DNA of 64,000 nucleotides from Lingula anatina (lineage: Eukaryota > Brachiopoda > Lingulata > Lingulida > Lingulidae): assembly GCF_001039355.2 (NCBI RefSeq), contig NW_019775421.1, forward strand, positions 296,222 to 360,221, written 5' to 3'. The translations under genes and the position numbers were made by a program. Positions 34,841 through 46,800 of this stretch are shown here, piece after piece (the stretch's first letter is position 1; each line of letters begins with the position of its first letter). A model generated the notes under the pieces. It was given only the letters and a program-made list of their open reading frames with translations. It was not told the DNA's origin and did not search any database.

Positions 34841-36761
34841 TATTATTATTATTATTATAGTCTTCCATGCCACAAAATTGAAAAAGATGAGCCTTTAAAA
34901 AAACAACAGCGGACAACAGAAGACACATAGACTGGCGTAGGGAAATGCCCTTTTTTGATTAAGCTTCTGGAACAATAGTAATTTTTTTTTTTTTTTGCAA
35001 AACAGGTGTAATGAACAAAAATTTTTTAAGTTTGAAATTATGGGTAAATGATATATCGCTCTACACAATAAGTATTCTAATTATACAAATAAAGCCTACA
35101 TTTAAACAATTTTCTTTATTTGGCACTATCACTTTGTTTTCCTTTGGAGCATTCACTTATGTAGTTGATGAGATATGATCTTTTACCACTATACAATAGC
35201 TACATCAGCGATGCTGATTGGATATCTAACAGTTTTTTAATTATCCTAAATGATGCTAAATCAGCTCCGTTAAGAGGAAAACATTGGCCAGAAAGAGCAC
35301 ATTCCAAGAATCGGCGAAGAATTCATTTAAGGAATAGGTGGCGTATTGATCGCCGAGGCATGCGGTTACTGCTGATAAGAAATATATTGACCGGACCGCA
35401 GCCCGACCTTTACCGCCGCGAATGTCACTGAAAACAAAAACGTGTTCTGAAAAAAGTGACCTATTTTCCCCCTAATTTCGGCTTGATCTTATTATCTAAA
35501 AACGAAGCATTTGTTTGGAGAAGTGGCCCGAATCCAGGGTTCTAGCATGGCGCCAATGAAAACCCCAAGTGAAAGAAATACTGTATACTAAAAACATTGC
35601 CTCGTTTCGACTCGTTTTTACGCAGCCATTTGAAATATTCAAAACGAGACCCTGGAGAGAAAGCATTAGAGTGCAATCATCTATTAAACTGGGTTAAATC
35701 GCCTCTCTGCGGCTTCCCTACAAATAACAGCAAATGGCAAACCTATCTATCATGCCTGGTTAGATGATACATGTTTACATAGATCCTCTATTGGTCTCCT
35801 GGAGAGCTCAAATCTATGGAGGATATTTTGAGTGGGACGCGGTCTCCACGCGCTTGTTGTTCACAGTTTGAAGGCAATGGGCAGGGCCCATGATTAATAG
35901 TAAGATACTGTTGTTTATAGCATTTGGAACCGCCTGTACGGCTGCTTATACTGTATGCAATGTAGAGAACTCTACTACACCACATAATTTTGAAGTCGTC
36001 AAATCTAATACACTCATATCTAAAATACATTGGTATAAGGTTTTAATAGGGATATGGTGGAATCAAGACGGTTAGAGGGGTGTGGGAGAGGGGGGTTAAA
36101 TTAGATTTCCTAGAACAGTAAGTATTTAACCAGCAAATATTGATCTATTGCTCCCCCCCCCCCAGCAAACTACAGAATCAGATTGAACATAATGTATTTG
36201 CTTTGAAAAATATCTAAACATCACAGGCTGTTGGTGAGGAGAAATGCATTTTGTGCGAGTTCACACATCTGAAGATAAAACACATTTAGGAATTCCTTTT
36301 CCTATCAAGGGCACCAATATCTTATCCCCAGAATCGTTTTCGAGAAACAACACTACTATACGCCCTAGTTTCTAGAGTCGTTTCCTTAGCAAGCAATATC
36401 AATTTTTCAAGGCAAAATCTGCTGAAAATGTTTGTAGCCGCACACGCAAAACAGATTGAGATTAAAGTTCAAAGCAAAAATGAAACACGTGCATTCCAAT
36501 TAAAGAAAAAAGAGTAAGTTACTAGAAGGAAACGAATGGGAAAATAATACTAAAATGTTTACGCGCGTTGCAATTTTGGATAAGTTTTCATATTTCTATT
36601 ATTAATTGCTAAAATGGAACCAAAAGGAGGATAACATGCCCAAATGTTTACTCAATTTCAATTTTAGTCTTATGAATGTCAAAATATCACCTTACCAGTG
36701 TCAGAATTGAACTGGCCCACGATCCTTGTCTAAGATTGCAGCAACAGCAACAGCGTTCCAT
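30656..36761 (-). CDS. LAPTM4/DUF7027-like four-span membrane protein, copy 2 (complete, 6 exons)
   Basis: Minus-strand exons 36761-36696 (66 nt), 32945-32897 (49), 32309-32173 (137), 31754-31661 (94), 31065-31007 (59) and 30718-30656 (63, with TAA) all have GT-AG ends and join in frame (phases 0,1,0,1,0) to 155 residues. The N-terminus MERCCCCCNLRQGSWAS is Cys-rich like that of LAPTM4 proteins. Four hydrophobic segments follow: one spanning exons 1-2 (ILTL, VIGILSLAWYIYEAVA), AFYLGIIFAAFIVVASVLLM in exon 3, FVATLALCVFELIAIIFYII in exon 4, and WLSVVIGLLILALF with IYALVGVIYFY across exons 5-6. The loop between spans 1 and 2 is short and polar (SERDRQ). The C-terminal tail is only about ten residues, shorter than in LAPTM4A/B, and I see no PPxY motif. 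Function is inferred as an endolysosomal membrane protein. Confidence 0.85.
31287..31344 (-). pseudogene. Partial second copy of the exon 4 3' end with its splice donor
   Basis: In minus orientation the text from about 31344 to 31305 reads CATGGCAGTTATCTTCTATA and on through ATCATAGTGGCAA to a GTAAG donor, nearly the same as the last 40 nt of exon 4 (31661-31700) and its donor. The 5' half of the exon is not present, and no acceptor precedes it, so it looks like a truncated local duplication. A 259-bp palindrome separates the two copies. Confidence 0.7.
31371..31629. mobile_element. Near-perfect 259-bp palindromic element in intron 4 of LAPTM-like copy 2
   Basis: AGGCTTCGTTCACATGCAAT at the left end and ATTGCATGTGAACGAAGCCT at the right are exact inverse complements, and pairing continues almost to the centre (GCCAGTTACTTATAGTAACT). 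It is a foldback MITE by form, with no coding capacity. Confidence 0.9.
31768..31793. repeat. (AAT)n microsatellite
   Basis: About eight tandem AAT units lie just upstream (minus strand) of the exon 4 acceptor of LAPTM-like copy 2. Confidence 0.9.
31931..32168. mobile_element. CCTAGATCGATC-family element abutting a splice donor
   Basis: The left end GACCCTATCGTACTAACTT pairs with the right end, which in reverse complement reads GACCCCATTCCCATACTAG. Inner arms (TTCTCGCTTAATTGCAATCA and a counterpart on the right) also pair. The right terminus stops four bases from exon 3 of LAPTM-like copy 2, so the intron begins GTAA and then enters the element. Confidence 0.8.
32385..32540 (-). mobile_element. 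CCTAGGAATGG-family element, copy 1
   Basis: In opposite orientation this matches 60026-60230: GTGACAGGAATGG, AGTCCGCTA, CGTAGT followed by CGTTTCCCATTA, and CACCTGTACAAA are shared in order. It lies in intron 2 of LAPTM-like copy 2. Confidence 0.65.
33919..34207. repeat. Minisatellite with 16-bp unit
   Basis: About 18 degenerate copies of AACACCGACATTGGTG run head to tail. Units diverge by one to five bases, and a few are out of register near the right end. The array lies in intron 1 of LAPTM-like copy 2. Open frames through it are by-products of the repeat. Confidence 0.9.
34771..34858. repeat. Compound (ATC)n-(AAT)n-(ATT)n microsatellite
   Basis: Three trinucleotide blocks follow each other, and the AAT and ATT blocks are mutually complementary so the single strand can fold back. 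Confidence 0.95.
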
Positions 36762-36900
36762 TTTTGCGACTGCAACGTTGAGCTACGCCCAAAATTATGA
36801 AGAGGTAAGGTCACGTCTGCGCAGCGCGGATGAGAGAAGAGCTATTTCACTCCCTCGCGCGATCTCTTCAGTGACGTCATCGTGCGAGCGAAATCCGCCT
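36762..36900 (-). promoter_or_regulatory. Candidate promoter of LAPTM-like copy 2 with CRE site
   Basis: Upstream of the minus-strand ATG at 36761 the sequence becomes GC-richer (CTGCGCAGCGCGG, TCGCGCGATC) and contains a palindromic CREB/ATF-type site TGACGTCA at 36872-36879, about 110 bp from the start codon. Start site and use are inferred. Confidence 0.45.
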
Positions 36901-37672
36901 TGCTCTCAGGTCATGATGAGGGGTAACCTTAGTAATACGAAGGATATGGTTTTGTGGGATGTTTAGGGCTGAGATAAAACAAGCGCTTTGCCACTCAATA
37001 TCATCTTGCGTGATATTGTAGGCCTGATTGAGTCTACATAACTGTGGAGGGGTATCAAATCTGAAATTGATCGAGATAGATAGAGATTTGTATTGGAGGC
37101 CGTGATCCTGTATACTAAAGTAATTAAATTAAATCGCGAATTAAGGGAAATTTACATTGTCGCTTCTGTACGTCGCTCAGCGCACTCTGGCGGTCGTCGT
37201 TCAAAGGATTTTCTCTCAGTTCTTCGTTTGGTAACTGCAGGTTCTCCTTATAGAAGATGTGACAGAGCTTTCACCTGCCTTAGTAAATGTTTGAGGCACG
37301 TTTTTTGGTTGACGCAACCGCTCATTGTTTTTAGCTTTGTTATTGAATATGCTTATTAGCTATCGAATGCATACCACAGGGTACATGTATACTTAATTCA
37401 GTTTTAAAGACATTTCATTTTAATTTAAATATACCGAAAAAAATATCCAGTAGCTTAAGCAAGTTTGTTTTCGTACAGTCACTTGTTCTTATTGTTCAAT
37501 AAGTTGAAGTGTTTAAAATATATTTTAGAATATTAATGAAGGTTTGTACGAGGCGTAAATGAAAATAATTTGCTAGATTATCATAAAAGCATTTCTCTTT
37601 AATAAGGAGTGATTTTACATACATGTATATTGGTGCATTGTCCTCTTGTGTTTGAAACAGTGCCAGGCCTTA

Positions 37673-37908
37673 CAAAAGGATTAGGCGTTTACTAACACTA
37701 TACCGGCAGATCTAACACCCATATATTAACCACCTAACCCACAAATTAACCAGCACTACCAGAGAGAATGAATGTTAGCGCTTGGTGTTAATTTGTTGGT
37801 GCTAAATAATTTTACGCTGTGTTGGTGCATTTGTGGGTGAGGTGGTTAATATGGGTGTTAGTGCTAAAAGGTCTGCGGGTAGTGTCAGTAAATGCCTAAT
37901 CCGTTTTG
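37673..37908. mobile_element. Inverted-repeat element (CAAAAGGATTAGGC ends)
   Basis: CAAAAGGATTAGGCGTTTAC at the left pairs with GTAAATGCCTAATCCGTTTTG at the right with few mismatches, and CACCCATATATTAACCACCT pairs with AGGTGGTTAATATGGGTG further in. Confidence 0.8.
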
Positions 37909-38497
37909 GAACATTTTGGAGAATTTTGGAACATTAAATTGTTAGTTAAATAAATAAATCTTTAAGAAGTGTTCAAGCAGGCCGTGTAAAGAGTACAGAT
38001 CTGATCTATTCCGTTTGACCTTTTGATTTTTAGTTTCAATTAGGCGCTTTGAAAGAGTTTCTTGGAGCGAGCGATATACCATAAAATGTGAACTTGAACA
38101 AGAGTATTATACCGCCCTAAAGCAATAAGGGTAGATAATTTGCGCGAAGGTGAAGGTTTTTGCACATTTTGTTTGTGTCTTCACCGTTTGAAGGATTGTT
38201 GCATAACAAACATGGCAATGGCAAGCATCACATTATGCAGTTACATATAATATTATATCAGTGAAGACGCAATTAAGTTCTAAATCCCAAAATATTCTTT
38301 CACAATTGTTATGTTAAAAAAACTGCGTCTTTTGGGCTCTTATTTAATATCTGTGCTGTGAAAGATTTGAAAATTAAATCATATAATGAACTTCAATATT
38401 GCCGCACGGTTATAGCAAAGCAGGATTCGACCCTTGCCAGTAGAAGTACGTGCACCTGATAGGAAGATTATCTACTAGTCATATATTTGCCTTGACT

Positions 38498-38825
38498 TAA
38501 AGGGATAATAACTCTTCGTTTTGGCCAAAAATGAATTTTTCTGGAGTAAACAACAATTTTCCCATACTTATCAAGGGTTAATGAATCCATTTTTACATTC
38601 AAAGTTAGTCTCTGTTTTTTTTCTAAAAAATTTTTTTTTGTTATAATCTCTTAAGAGATTATAACAGAGTATAGCCATCAATGGAGGACACGTGGTCTAA
38701 AGACAAGCTCAGTTAGCTATAACTGCCGTTTTTGTGGAAAAACAGAATGTATTATATTTCTATGAGTTGTTCACAATGTTTTTATTGTGAAATATAGATC
38801 TCATACGAAGAGTCATTATCCCTTT
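38498..38825. mobile_element. Inverted-repeat element (TTAAAGGGATAATAACTCTTCG ends)
   Basis: AAAGGGATAATAACTCTTCG at the left pairs with CGAAGAGTCATTATCCCTTT at the right. Near the middle is an independent exact hairpin, GTTATAATCTCTTAAGAGATTATAAC, at about 38640-38665. No coding capacity. Confidence 0.8.
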
Positions 38826-41752
38826 AATCTTTTTATGGGATATAGCAAGCCAAATGGAAAACAGCCATGCAGGTCAGGAAGACGCTAGAGGGTCTACAGA
38901 CACAGCTTAAAACTGACATTGATGTGGATCCAACTTAGGTCACCAAGCTTACCAAAAGGCTGCAGATGTTCTCCCTTTCCTACCCCGGGCAAAAGTAAAC
39001 CTGAACTCCGGGGGGGGGGGGGCTTTGTGGTTTTGAAACCTTCTTCATGAGCACCCGAATAGCGACAGTATGGACCAAAACTCAGATACACACTCATAAT
39101 GTTAGGCTGTGTAGACTTCGTCCAATATGTATAGGCGTCCAATCTCTGGATTAGGTTTTGTCTTTAGTTAAGAGGAGACTATAAAGACACATACACTGTA
39201 TGCCCTACAGATGGGGAGAAATCTCTTTTAAGATTTACAAAAAATCTAATAAAGAAATGTCATCACCCCATGACGTTATTTATTAGATTTACACCAAGCC
39301 TTCTTTTTTGGAAAGAACGTAATCCTTGGTCACTTTGTTGATCACGATTCCTTTTGCCATATTTCAACCTTATTTGTTTCAAATTTAAAACATCAGAAAG
39401 ATTGAACATATATGTACAATAATGGTTTCTTTCTTAGTCTGGATTTTTATCTGAATGAGTTAAAACAAAACAAAAATTGGCCTGGATCAAATTGTTTTAA
39501 AGTACCTCACAGTGAATATGCGTTTGTGGTAAGTGAGAGATAGAATGTAGTAAAGATCACTCACGAGCCATTCCAAAGAGTATTTCATATTGAAACAACA
39601 TTAACATCCATACATCAGAAGGCACGATAGCCTATGGCCCATAGTTTATAATGATGGCCCACGAAAAATGACCATTAATAGACCATTCAGCGTTCCACAT
39701 CGCTTGCCCATTTATAAGCCAAAGAAAAGACGAGCCATGGTATGTGGTGGAGATGTCTAATGCTCGTGTTTCCTAGATTTTCTATCTAGCTGGGTGAAAA
39801 CAACAGCTGGGAAAACAGGCCTATACTATAAACTGAAGAACGACTTCATCAGTTTTTTTTAAAGATTACTGGTTAATCAATTCGCCATGTGATATTCTAT
39901 CATCACAAGCTCCCACCCCTCAATTTTTTTTATCTTTTCAAATCCGCCAGAGGAACGGGCTTTTTTAAACCTATAGTTTGAAACGCCCCTCACAAACCCC
40001 TTTTCAGCTACCAGTCGCAAATAAAGTAAAGAAGCAGAGATCGTATCCACCACCTTCAGTAATCTGAATCAGTGTGTTACACATTTTACAGCCAATGTTG
40101 CGGGTCGTCTTGACCTGATGAGCAGCAGGCATCCTAGAGACTTTATCCCATCGTCCGCTGCGAGTGCGTGTTTGTTTGAGCATGTGCGTGTGTGCTTGCG
40201 TGTGTTCTATTGTACATGTTTGCGCGTGCCCTTGTTTGTACACACGTGCGTCAGCGTTATTTGCAGACAGCGTATTTTTGGAGCCTCTAGCAGTGCCACA
40301 GAAAAAAAAAATAAAAATAAAAAAGTCTACTTTATGAGAATCCTATACCAAAGTCGTATGAGCGTTATCGCTTACAAGTGGCCCTAAAAAGCTTTGAAGA
40401 AAACATCACTGTACTCAAGTGTATCTATATGTGAGCCAGTTCACGTTACTGCTGACATTCCCATATCCTCTCTATCACTTCTACTTGACCTTTACCCTGG
40501 TTATCAAGCTTCTTTCAGTGACATATATGTTATATTTATAAATTCACTTGTGAATTCGGTCCCATCTGTTAAAAGTTTTGTCACATCGTGTTAAAAGCTT
40601 CGTAAGGGAATTTGATAATTGTTTTTTTTTAACGCATATCTGCATTAATTGCATATCAAAAGCTTCTTTGTAGTCCCGACTGACCAGAAAAATATAATAG
40701 AAATCTCATGCGAATTTTATCTGTTACAGAAAAAAGTCATTATGACCTTATGATAATCAGGGTGCAATTCTTTTAGACAAGAAAAATTACAAGCAAGCCA
40801 GCAGTCAAAACAATCAATCTTCTTGATAGCCTAAGAGAACAAAATCATCACCCTGAGTTTCATTGTGTAGTCAAACCCCAAACCTCAAAGAGATTAAAAC
40901 TTTTTTCAAAGGTGATATTTGAAAATAGACAAATATAGAGGAAAGGAGACGCATCATATGAAATAAAATGTGAAAAACAATATAGACCCAGGGCGCAAAA
41001 AAATAAAGCCTCTCACGCTGTTTGCGCAGATTGAACATGTTATCTGGTAAGAAGAGCGCGTGTAGTTGCCGATAACGATGAACTTTTTCGAGCAGGCCTT
41101 CCGGGAAACGGGAAGTGTCGTGTTCTAACTGATGGGTCTTAAAAAGACAGACGCTCTTAAGATAAAAACAAAATCGGAAAAAGTACAGTTGAACGAGTCG
41201 GCGTAGGAGGTGGTTTTCTATTTTTTTTTTCCTTTTGTGGGTTATTTGACTCAAATAGAGCATACCGGTCATAGCTGATTTATAGCAGACATGAAATTGT
41301 GGGAGGATGAAGCTAGGCTGAGCAATATACCAGTCTCGTTTTGGAAGGTGGGATACTGGCAGCGATATCAACGAAACCGAGGTCTCACTCCATCTCCTAC
41401 ATATTGCCGTTGCCTGTCGCAAAGGTCGCTTAAAATTAGACGATGTAGGGAGCTTAATTAGTGTTGTTTGCAGATCCGCCTTTGACAAGTTTCTTGATGA
41501 ATCACCCAGTCGACACGGTCCTTCAAACACGACCGCACCAGCTAGGTGATGATGTGTTAGAGGTGAAAGCTTGCTCAAATGCAATACGTCTCTACCAATT
41601 CCTTTAGTTGAGACGGGATAGGTGTATCAGATCAGGGAATTAAATTCCCTGCTCAGATTGAGTCTGAATCTGGCTACATGAATCCAGGGAATTATATCCT
41701 TTATATTTCCCTGATGAATCATAGTATTTTAACCAATAAGAACAAAATAGAC

Positions 41753-41787
<35 letters not shown>

Positions 41788-42180
41788 CCAGCCTGTTTGA
41801 TTTTAGAGTGCCTAAACCCGCCAATGGTCATTTTCGGTAATGGAACCCGAACGCAAACAATTATTTTCATTTTGGAGTTGCGACTTTTTTCCTCTGCCTC
41901 CTATAAAAGCTTTTCACCTGCGCCGTTCAGGTATATTTGATTTGTTCTTAACCCACATCAGAGAAGCAATTAAAATATTTGAGATGAGCAGAGCCGTAGG
42001 TAATCATTAGATAGGGTTATCGATTTTCACTGATACATGATATGAACTTGTGCCATGTTGTCATTTTTCTAGAATTCCGTGATTTGTCAAAAGCCTACAA
42101 AAGGGGCATTTGGTCATAACGGTACACGACTGTCGCTGACATTTATCAGAATTTAAAAAAAATGAATTCAATGATTTTTC

Positions 42181-42230
<50 letters not shown>

Positions 42231-42462
42231 ATGTCATTAATAATCGATGACTCACACTCGGGTATTCAGGTACAACTATACACGGAAAACCATATTTCCA
42301 TGAGTGCACCTGGAGGCCTTCATAGAAAACGGAGATTTGGGGACCGAACCCTGCAACGAGACGTCGTCAGTACTCGTCTGTTTTTACCTGGGCCCTCTGT
42401 CAGAGTGAGAGTTGTATTAAAAGGAGTGGGGGGAGGGGCAGGGACGGAAAGACATAATATGG

Positions 42463-42625
42463 GGCGGATCCAGAGATATTTCCTGACAGTCTTCCAAATT
42501 ATCTTTGTTGATCCGTTCTTCATTTTTGACCGTCTTCCGACAGAAAAAATTAGATACCCGCTAATGTAAACTTGAAAATCTGACCGTCTTCCGGAAGACC
42601 CAGAAGACGCCCTAAATCCGCCCCA
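42463..42625 (+). mobile_element. CAGGGGCGGAT-family element, copy 2
   Basis: It runs from GGGGCGGATCCAGAGATATT to AAATCCGCCCC and matches 47973-48142 almost throughout, including GTAAACTTGAAAATCTGACC and GACCGTCTTCCGGAAGACCC. The first two bases of the terminus differ (AT in place of CA). Confidence 0.8.
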
Positions 42626-42669
42626 TATGATATGGTCTGGATACTTGCAGACTGTCACATAACAGCGCA

Positions 42670-42829
42670 TTCAGAACAGATATGCAGTTCAAATATGGCC
42701 GACCCACTTAAAATGCCTGTTGCGTTATCCCCGCGGGGAATCTTTTCAGTGTTTTATTGGGAGTTAAGCAACAAGCTTTTAGTGGGTCGCCATATTTGAT
42801 CCGTGGAACCATTAGTACGCTGTTCTGAA
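42670..42829. mobile_element. Compact TTCAGAACAG-family element (160 bp)
   Basis: The ends are TTCAGAACAG and CTGTTCTGAA. Subterminal CAAATATGGCCGACCCACTT pairs with AGTGGGTCGCCATATTTG. It shares ATCCCCGCGGGGAATC and TTTTCAGTG with the unit B element at 19769-20246, which carries a nested insert. Confidence 0.8.
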
Positions 42830-43505
42830 GTTGATTAGTAACGAATCCAGGGTTATGGCACCGGGGATAGGCTAGTGAGAAGATTTTTTTTTTATTTTCT
42901 AATTTCATTTTCTCAATTTTAATTTCTTTTTTATGGGGGGAGGGGGGGGGGCTAAACGCTCCATACCCTTTTCTGCATTTAAATGAGCACACTAGCCTTT
43001 ACTATTTGTCTATCAGATGTTTATTTGCACAACCTGACAATTATAGCTATATCTGGAACAGAGGAAAAGTAAACTTCACGAGACACACATAAAGAATAAT
43101 CCTATAACATCCGTCAATAAAGCTCGTTCCACGCCCTACAGCAACTGAATCTTCGGTAAAGGTCGAGGATTAAAAAAATACTGAATACAGGTTCCCGCAT
43201 TGACATATCGCATGCCTGCAGACAACAGTACAGGGAATTCTAATTGCTTTTGTACCATTTCAAACAGTCAATTACCATATGTCTTCGCCTGCATTTTTCT
43301 ATCGACAACTTCATCATGCCTTAGCCTTCATTTTCACCTTACGTTCGTTGGCAGGACGCGTTAATAGTGTAGAAGGCATATATGTATTGCTGCTTTGTCA
43401 TTTCTGAAGCCTCTAAACAATAGCGCAGGCTATTTTAATTTGCTGCTCTGACATTAAAACCTACAACAGTTATTATTGATTGTTCATGATGGTTGAAAAC
43501 GGATC

Positions 43506-43515
43506 GTCACGTGAT
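43506..43515. promoter_or_regulatory. CLEAR-like E-box upstream of LAPTM-like copy 3
   Basis: GTCACGTGAT matches nine of ten positions of the TFEB/TFE3 CLEAR element GTCACGTGAC. It is about 300 bp before the ATG at 43811. TFEB targets are typically lysosomal genes, which would fit a LAPTM-like protein, but one ten-base match can occur by chance. Confidence 0.35.
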
Positions 43516-43737
43516 GGGTCGCCGCTAGGTCAGCAGACGACGCAAGGTAGCAACCTCACATTCAATACCCACACAATAAATTCTTTGACGCTAAAACGAG
43601 GCTCTGTAAAGGAGAACGTCGCTCAGCATCCAGCGCTCTTCCCGCCTTGTTAATAATATTATTAGCATACGTAGGACAACAGCGCGATCCAACAAAGCGG
43701 ACGACGCCGTGCAGTGAGTGACAATATTCCAATCTTA

Positions 43738-43788
43738 CTACTACTACTACTACTACTAATACTACCACTACTACAACTACTACTACGA
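43738..43788. repeat. (ACT)n imperfect microsatellite in the presumed 5' UTR
   Basis: About 16 ACT-like units end about 25 bp before the start codon of LAPTM-like copy 3. Confidence 0.85.
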
Positions 43789-43810
43789 AGTCAACGACAA
43801 AACTCCAAAA

Positions 43811-46800
43811 ATGCAGAAGTGCTGTTTCTGTTGCAACCTTCGCCAAGGAACGATTACCAGTACGATATATTCTCTGGTAAGTGTATATGTTTATGACACC
43901 TGCGCATTTATTGTGTCCAGTGTTTGAAATGCACACCAAGCCCTTTACCGCAGAGCAAGAGAAAGCTTGAAAACTAGGAAAGGAAGACAGATAAATGTCT
44001 GTCCTTTCTTCAACTCGTGAAATTCTCGGGTGACATTTGGTGGCATTCTGTGGGAGAGTGTCACATAGGCCCTGTGGTTGACCCGTGTTGCATGACCGAA
44101 TTTGGATATATTACATATAACAAAATGGTCTCAAGTAAATTGTAAACCTATATTTACTTAAAGTGATCCGAGGGTTCTGATGTCTCTAAGCGGGGATATT
44201 TCTGCGCACTGCATAAAGACCCCAAACGTCGTTGGATTATTCAGCGCCTTGAGAGGAATTTGATTGACCTACTTAATGGTTATATACTGAGGTTATCGGT
44301 GTCTTTCTTTAGGGGTTTTTGTAATGCAAAATGCTGCTTTTGTTGGCTTTTCACCAAGAGTCTGCTGTATGCGTTGCCTTTACTTTCAAACGTTGTTGTT
44401 TTACTACAACGCACTACCTAGTACAAAAAAAGTGAAAGCATTTTCTCTTTTTACGTGTCATTTTCTTTATTTCAGAGAAATATTATTAAGTAAATGAGAA
44501 ATATCAATTAAAAAATACAGTCCATCATCTGATGACTGTCTCGACAGCGACAGAAAAACGTAGGACCGGTTAAAATTTACGTGACATCACCAAACGACCT
44601 AATTACTTACACGGCAATAGTCGGAGTAAAATATTCAGCCATCGCCTGTTCACAGAAATAAGGCCAGCGGAATATTTCATCTCGGGCATGGGAGTGGGGG
44701 GGGGGGGGGGGGNNNNNNNNNNNNNNNNNNNNNNNNNNNNNNNNNNNNNNNNNNNNNNNNNNNNNNNNNNNNNNNNNNNNNNNNNNNNNNNNNNNNNNNN
44801 NNNNNNNNNNNNNNNNNNNNNNNNNNNNNNNNNNNNNNNNNNNNNNNNNNNNNNGGGGGGGGGGGGGGAGGGTTGACAGGAAGCAGCCACGTTTCACCGG
44901 CTGCAGACAGCTAAATTATTGTAAAATAATATCGTAAGTCTTGCGAGGCCATTGAAACTTGATTCCGATCCAGACTCGTCTCTGTGCTGGAATGCATTGT
45001 CGGCGTTACACATCCGTAGATGTCATGGGGGACTTGGCACCCTGATGATTCCCACTACATGCATAAGACAAATGTACAGATTGATTTGTTTTTTGTTGTT
45101 TTTTTTTCTACTAGACGATTTATCCATTACTAAACGACCTAACTACTACATGTAGCTCTAATACACCTGACGTCAAAAGTTCTATATTCATCTCATGATT
45201 TCTGATTTCACTTTCACTCAGAGAAAAACAACGAGATACAAGAGGTTCAACTTTCAAAAATCCACAACTCGTCTTTATTCTTAGTTTGCTCAGAAGTCAT
45301 GTTATTATATCCAGATCTCAAAATACAGGAGTGATATGAAAGATGAACCCACCACGAGTCGCGCTCGTGCTGGCGACTCCATTAAAGTAATTCGAGTTAT
45401 CTAACAACGTAAGTTATCTAAGCCTTGAGATAATTTCCTGGATCTATACACGAATAAGTGACGCAGCATTCACTGCAAAACTCCATTACGTCCCGTGGTC
45501 TGCCATCTTAACAGTGTAACGGGAACACGCATTTTTAGCAAGTATGATAAGAGATAAAAAGTAAAGAAAATAGGTCAACCTGTTCCTTGACGTCAATTGC
45601 AGGGAAAGCTCTTTGTTAAACAGTGTTTACAGAAACGAAAATAAACACTCTCGTCATAAAGAAAGGCCGTTTCTTAATGTTACTTTTACCGGTTGGAAAT
45701 ATGACCGCTCGCCCTTAACCGGTTAACATTGTATTACTAAGATACGAGATCGTGGTAATTAGTCTACCTATGTTGATGAGAGTTTCTTAAAGTGTATATC
45801 CGCCGTAAAAGACTACGATGTTTCTGAGATTGGATACATTCAGAGAGCTCAAGACTGATATCATAGATGTTTTTTAGTCCGAGAGAGAAATTAAGGACAC
45901 AAAAGTACATTTTACATGCATAGCGTTAAAATTGTACACGCTGTGCTTTGGGAAATAAATAATGACAACCGCCAACAGATACGCCGTGCTAGGTCTTCTG
46001 CAGTTCTATAATATGTGGAAATGCGTTTACTTTATACTAAACGTGTCTCTCCTGAGTATCACATTCCTGACCATACACGTTCTAAAACGCTTTTAGACTA
46101 TCGTTTTTTCGCGGGAATTCATTCCTAATGCCCCCTTTTATGAGATGAAATATTCACGAGCGACATCCGCGAAGGTCCAGTTGTGTTGACCGCGTATAAC
46201 ACGGCGTTTTGAATGCAGGGCTGATAGCACGGCAGATAGAACCTAGAGGCTAACATAAATATTAAAATGCAATCAATAATGGCATGCGAAACATCGGTGT
46301 AAACGATATGGCAGCGGAGATGTCGCCTGAATCTAGCAAATGTATCACCGCTATCATACTACCCTGCTAGTGGATGATATATGAATGTTGTTGGCGCACG
46401 AGATGATGAATCGATAGATTGATATCTTGATTATGTAGTTCAAGTACACTGTACATGCATCTTATGCTAGATTTTGAAGGTACCGTACTATATAAATAAA
46501 ACGCCGCTTATTCTTCTTATTAAGTAAAAGCACTGATTCTGAAACTGAATTTTTGATGCAGGTCACAGGAATCAATGAGATATTGCAAAGCAGCGTTTTT
46601 AAAGAAAAATAGACAGACGTTTGATGGAAAATAACAATAATACGGAGTGTGCAGTTTGTGTGGTTTTGATCAAGTTCACATTTCTGTAAAGTGGATATTA
46701 CTTATGTTGAAAACCTCTCATTTTGTGGTAAGCACCATAGCTGTCTTCTACACGCAATGTCAGATAAATATTAGTACATATATATTTTTTTCTATAGACC

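Larger units (their letters stand above)
36970..43500. other. Divergent spacer between LAPTM-like copies 2 and 3
   Basis: No gene is supported. It holds inverted-repeat elements at 37673-37908, 38498-38825, 42463-42625 and 42670-42829, (GA)n tracts near 41756-41785 and 42182-42226, and poly-G tracts at 39010-39022 and 42942-42951. A 237-codon open frame on - (41584-40871) lacks recognisable domains. Confidence 0.45.

Noticed and set aside
43558-43939. 125-codon minus-strand frame with a poly-Val segment
   Set aside because: Antisense of the (ACT)n repeat and of exon 1 of LAPTM-like copy 3.
44603-44897. Open frames spanning the 142-N gap
   Set aside because: They consist mostly of unknown residues and poly-Pro/poly-Gly from homopolymers.
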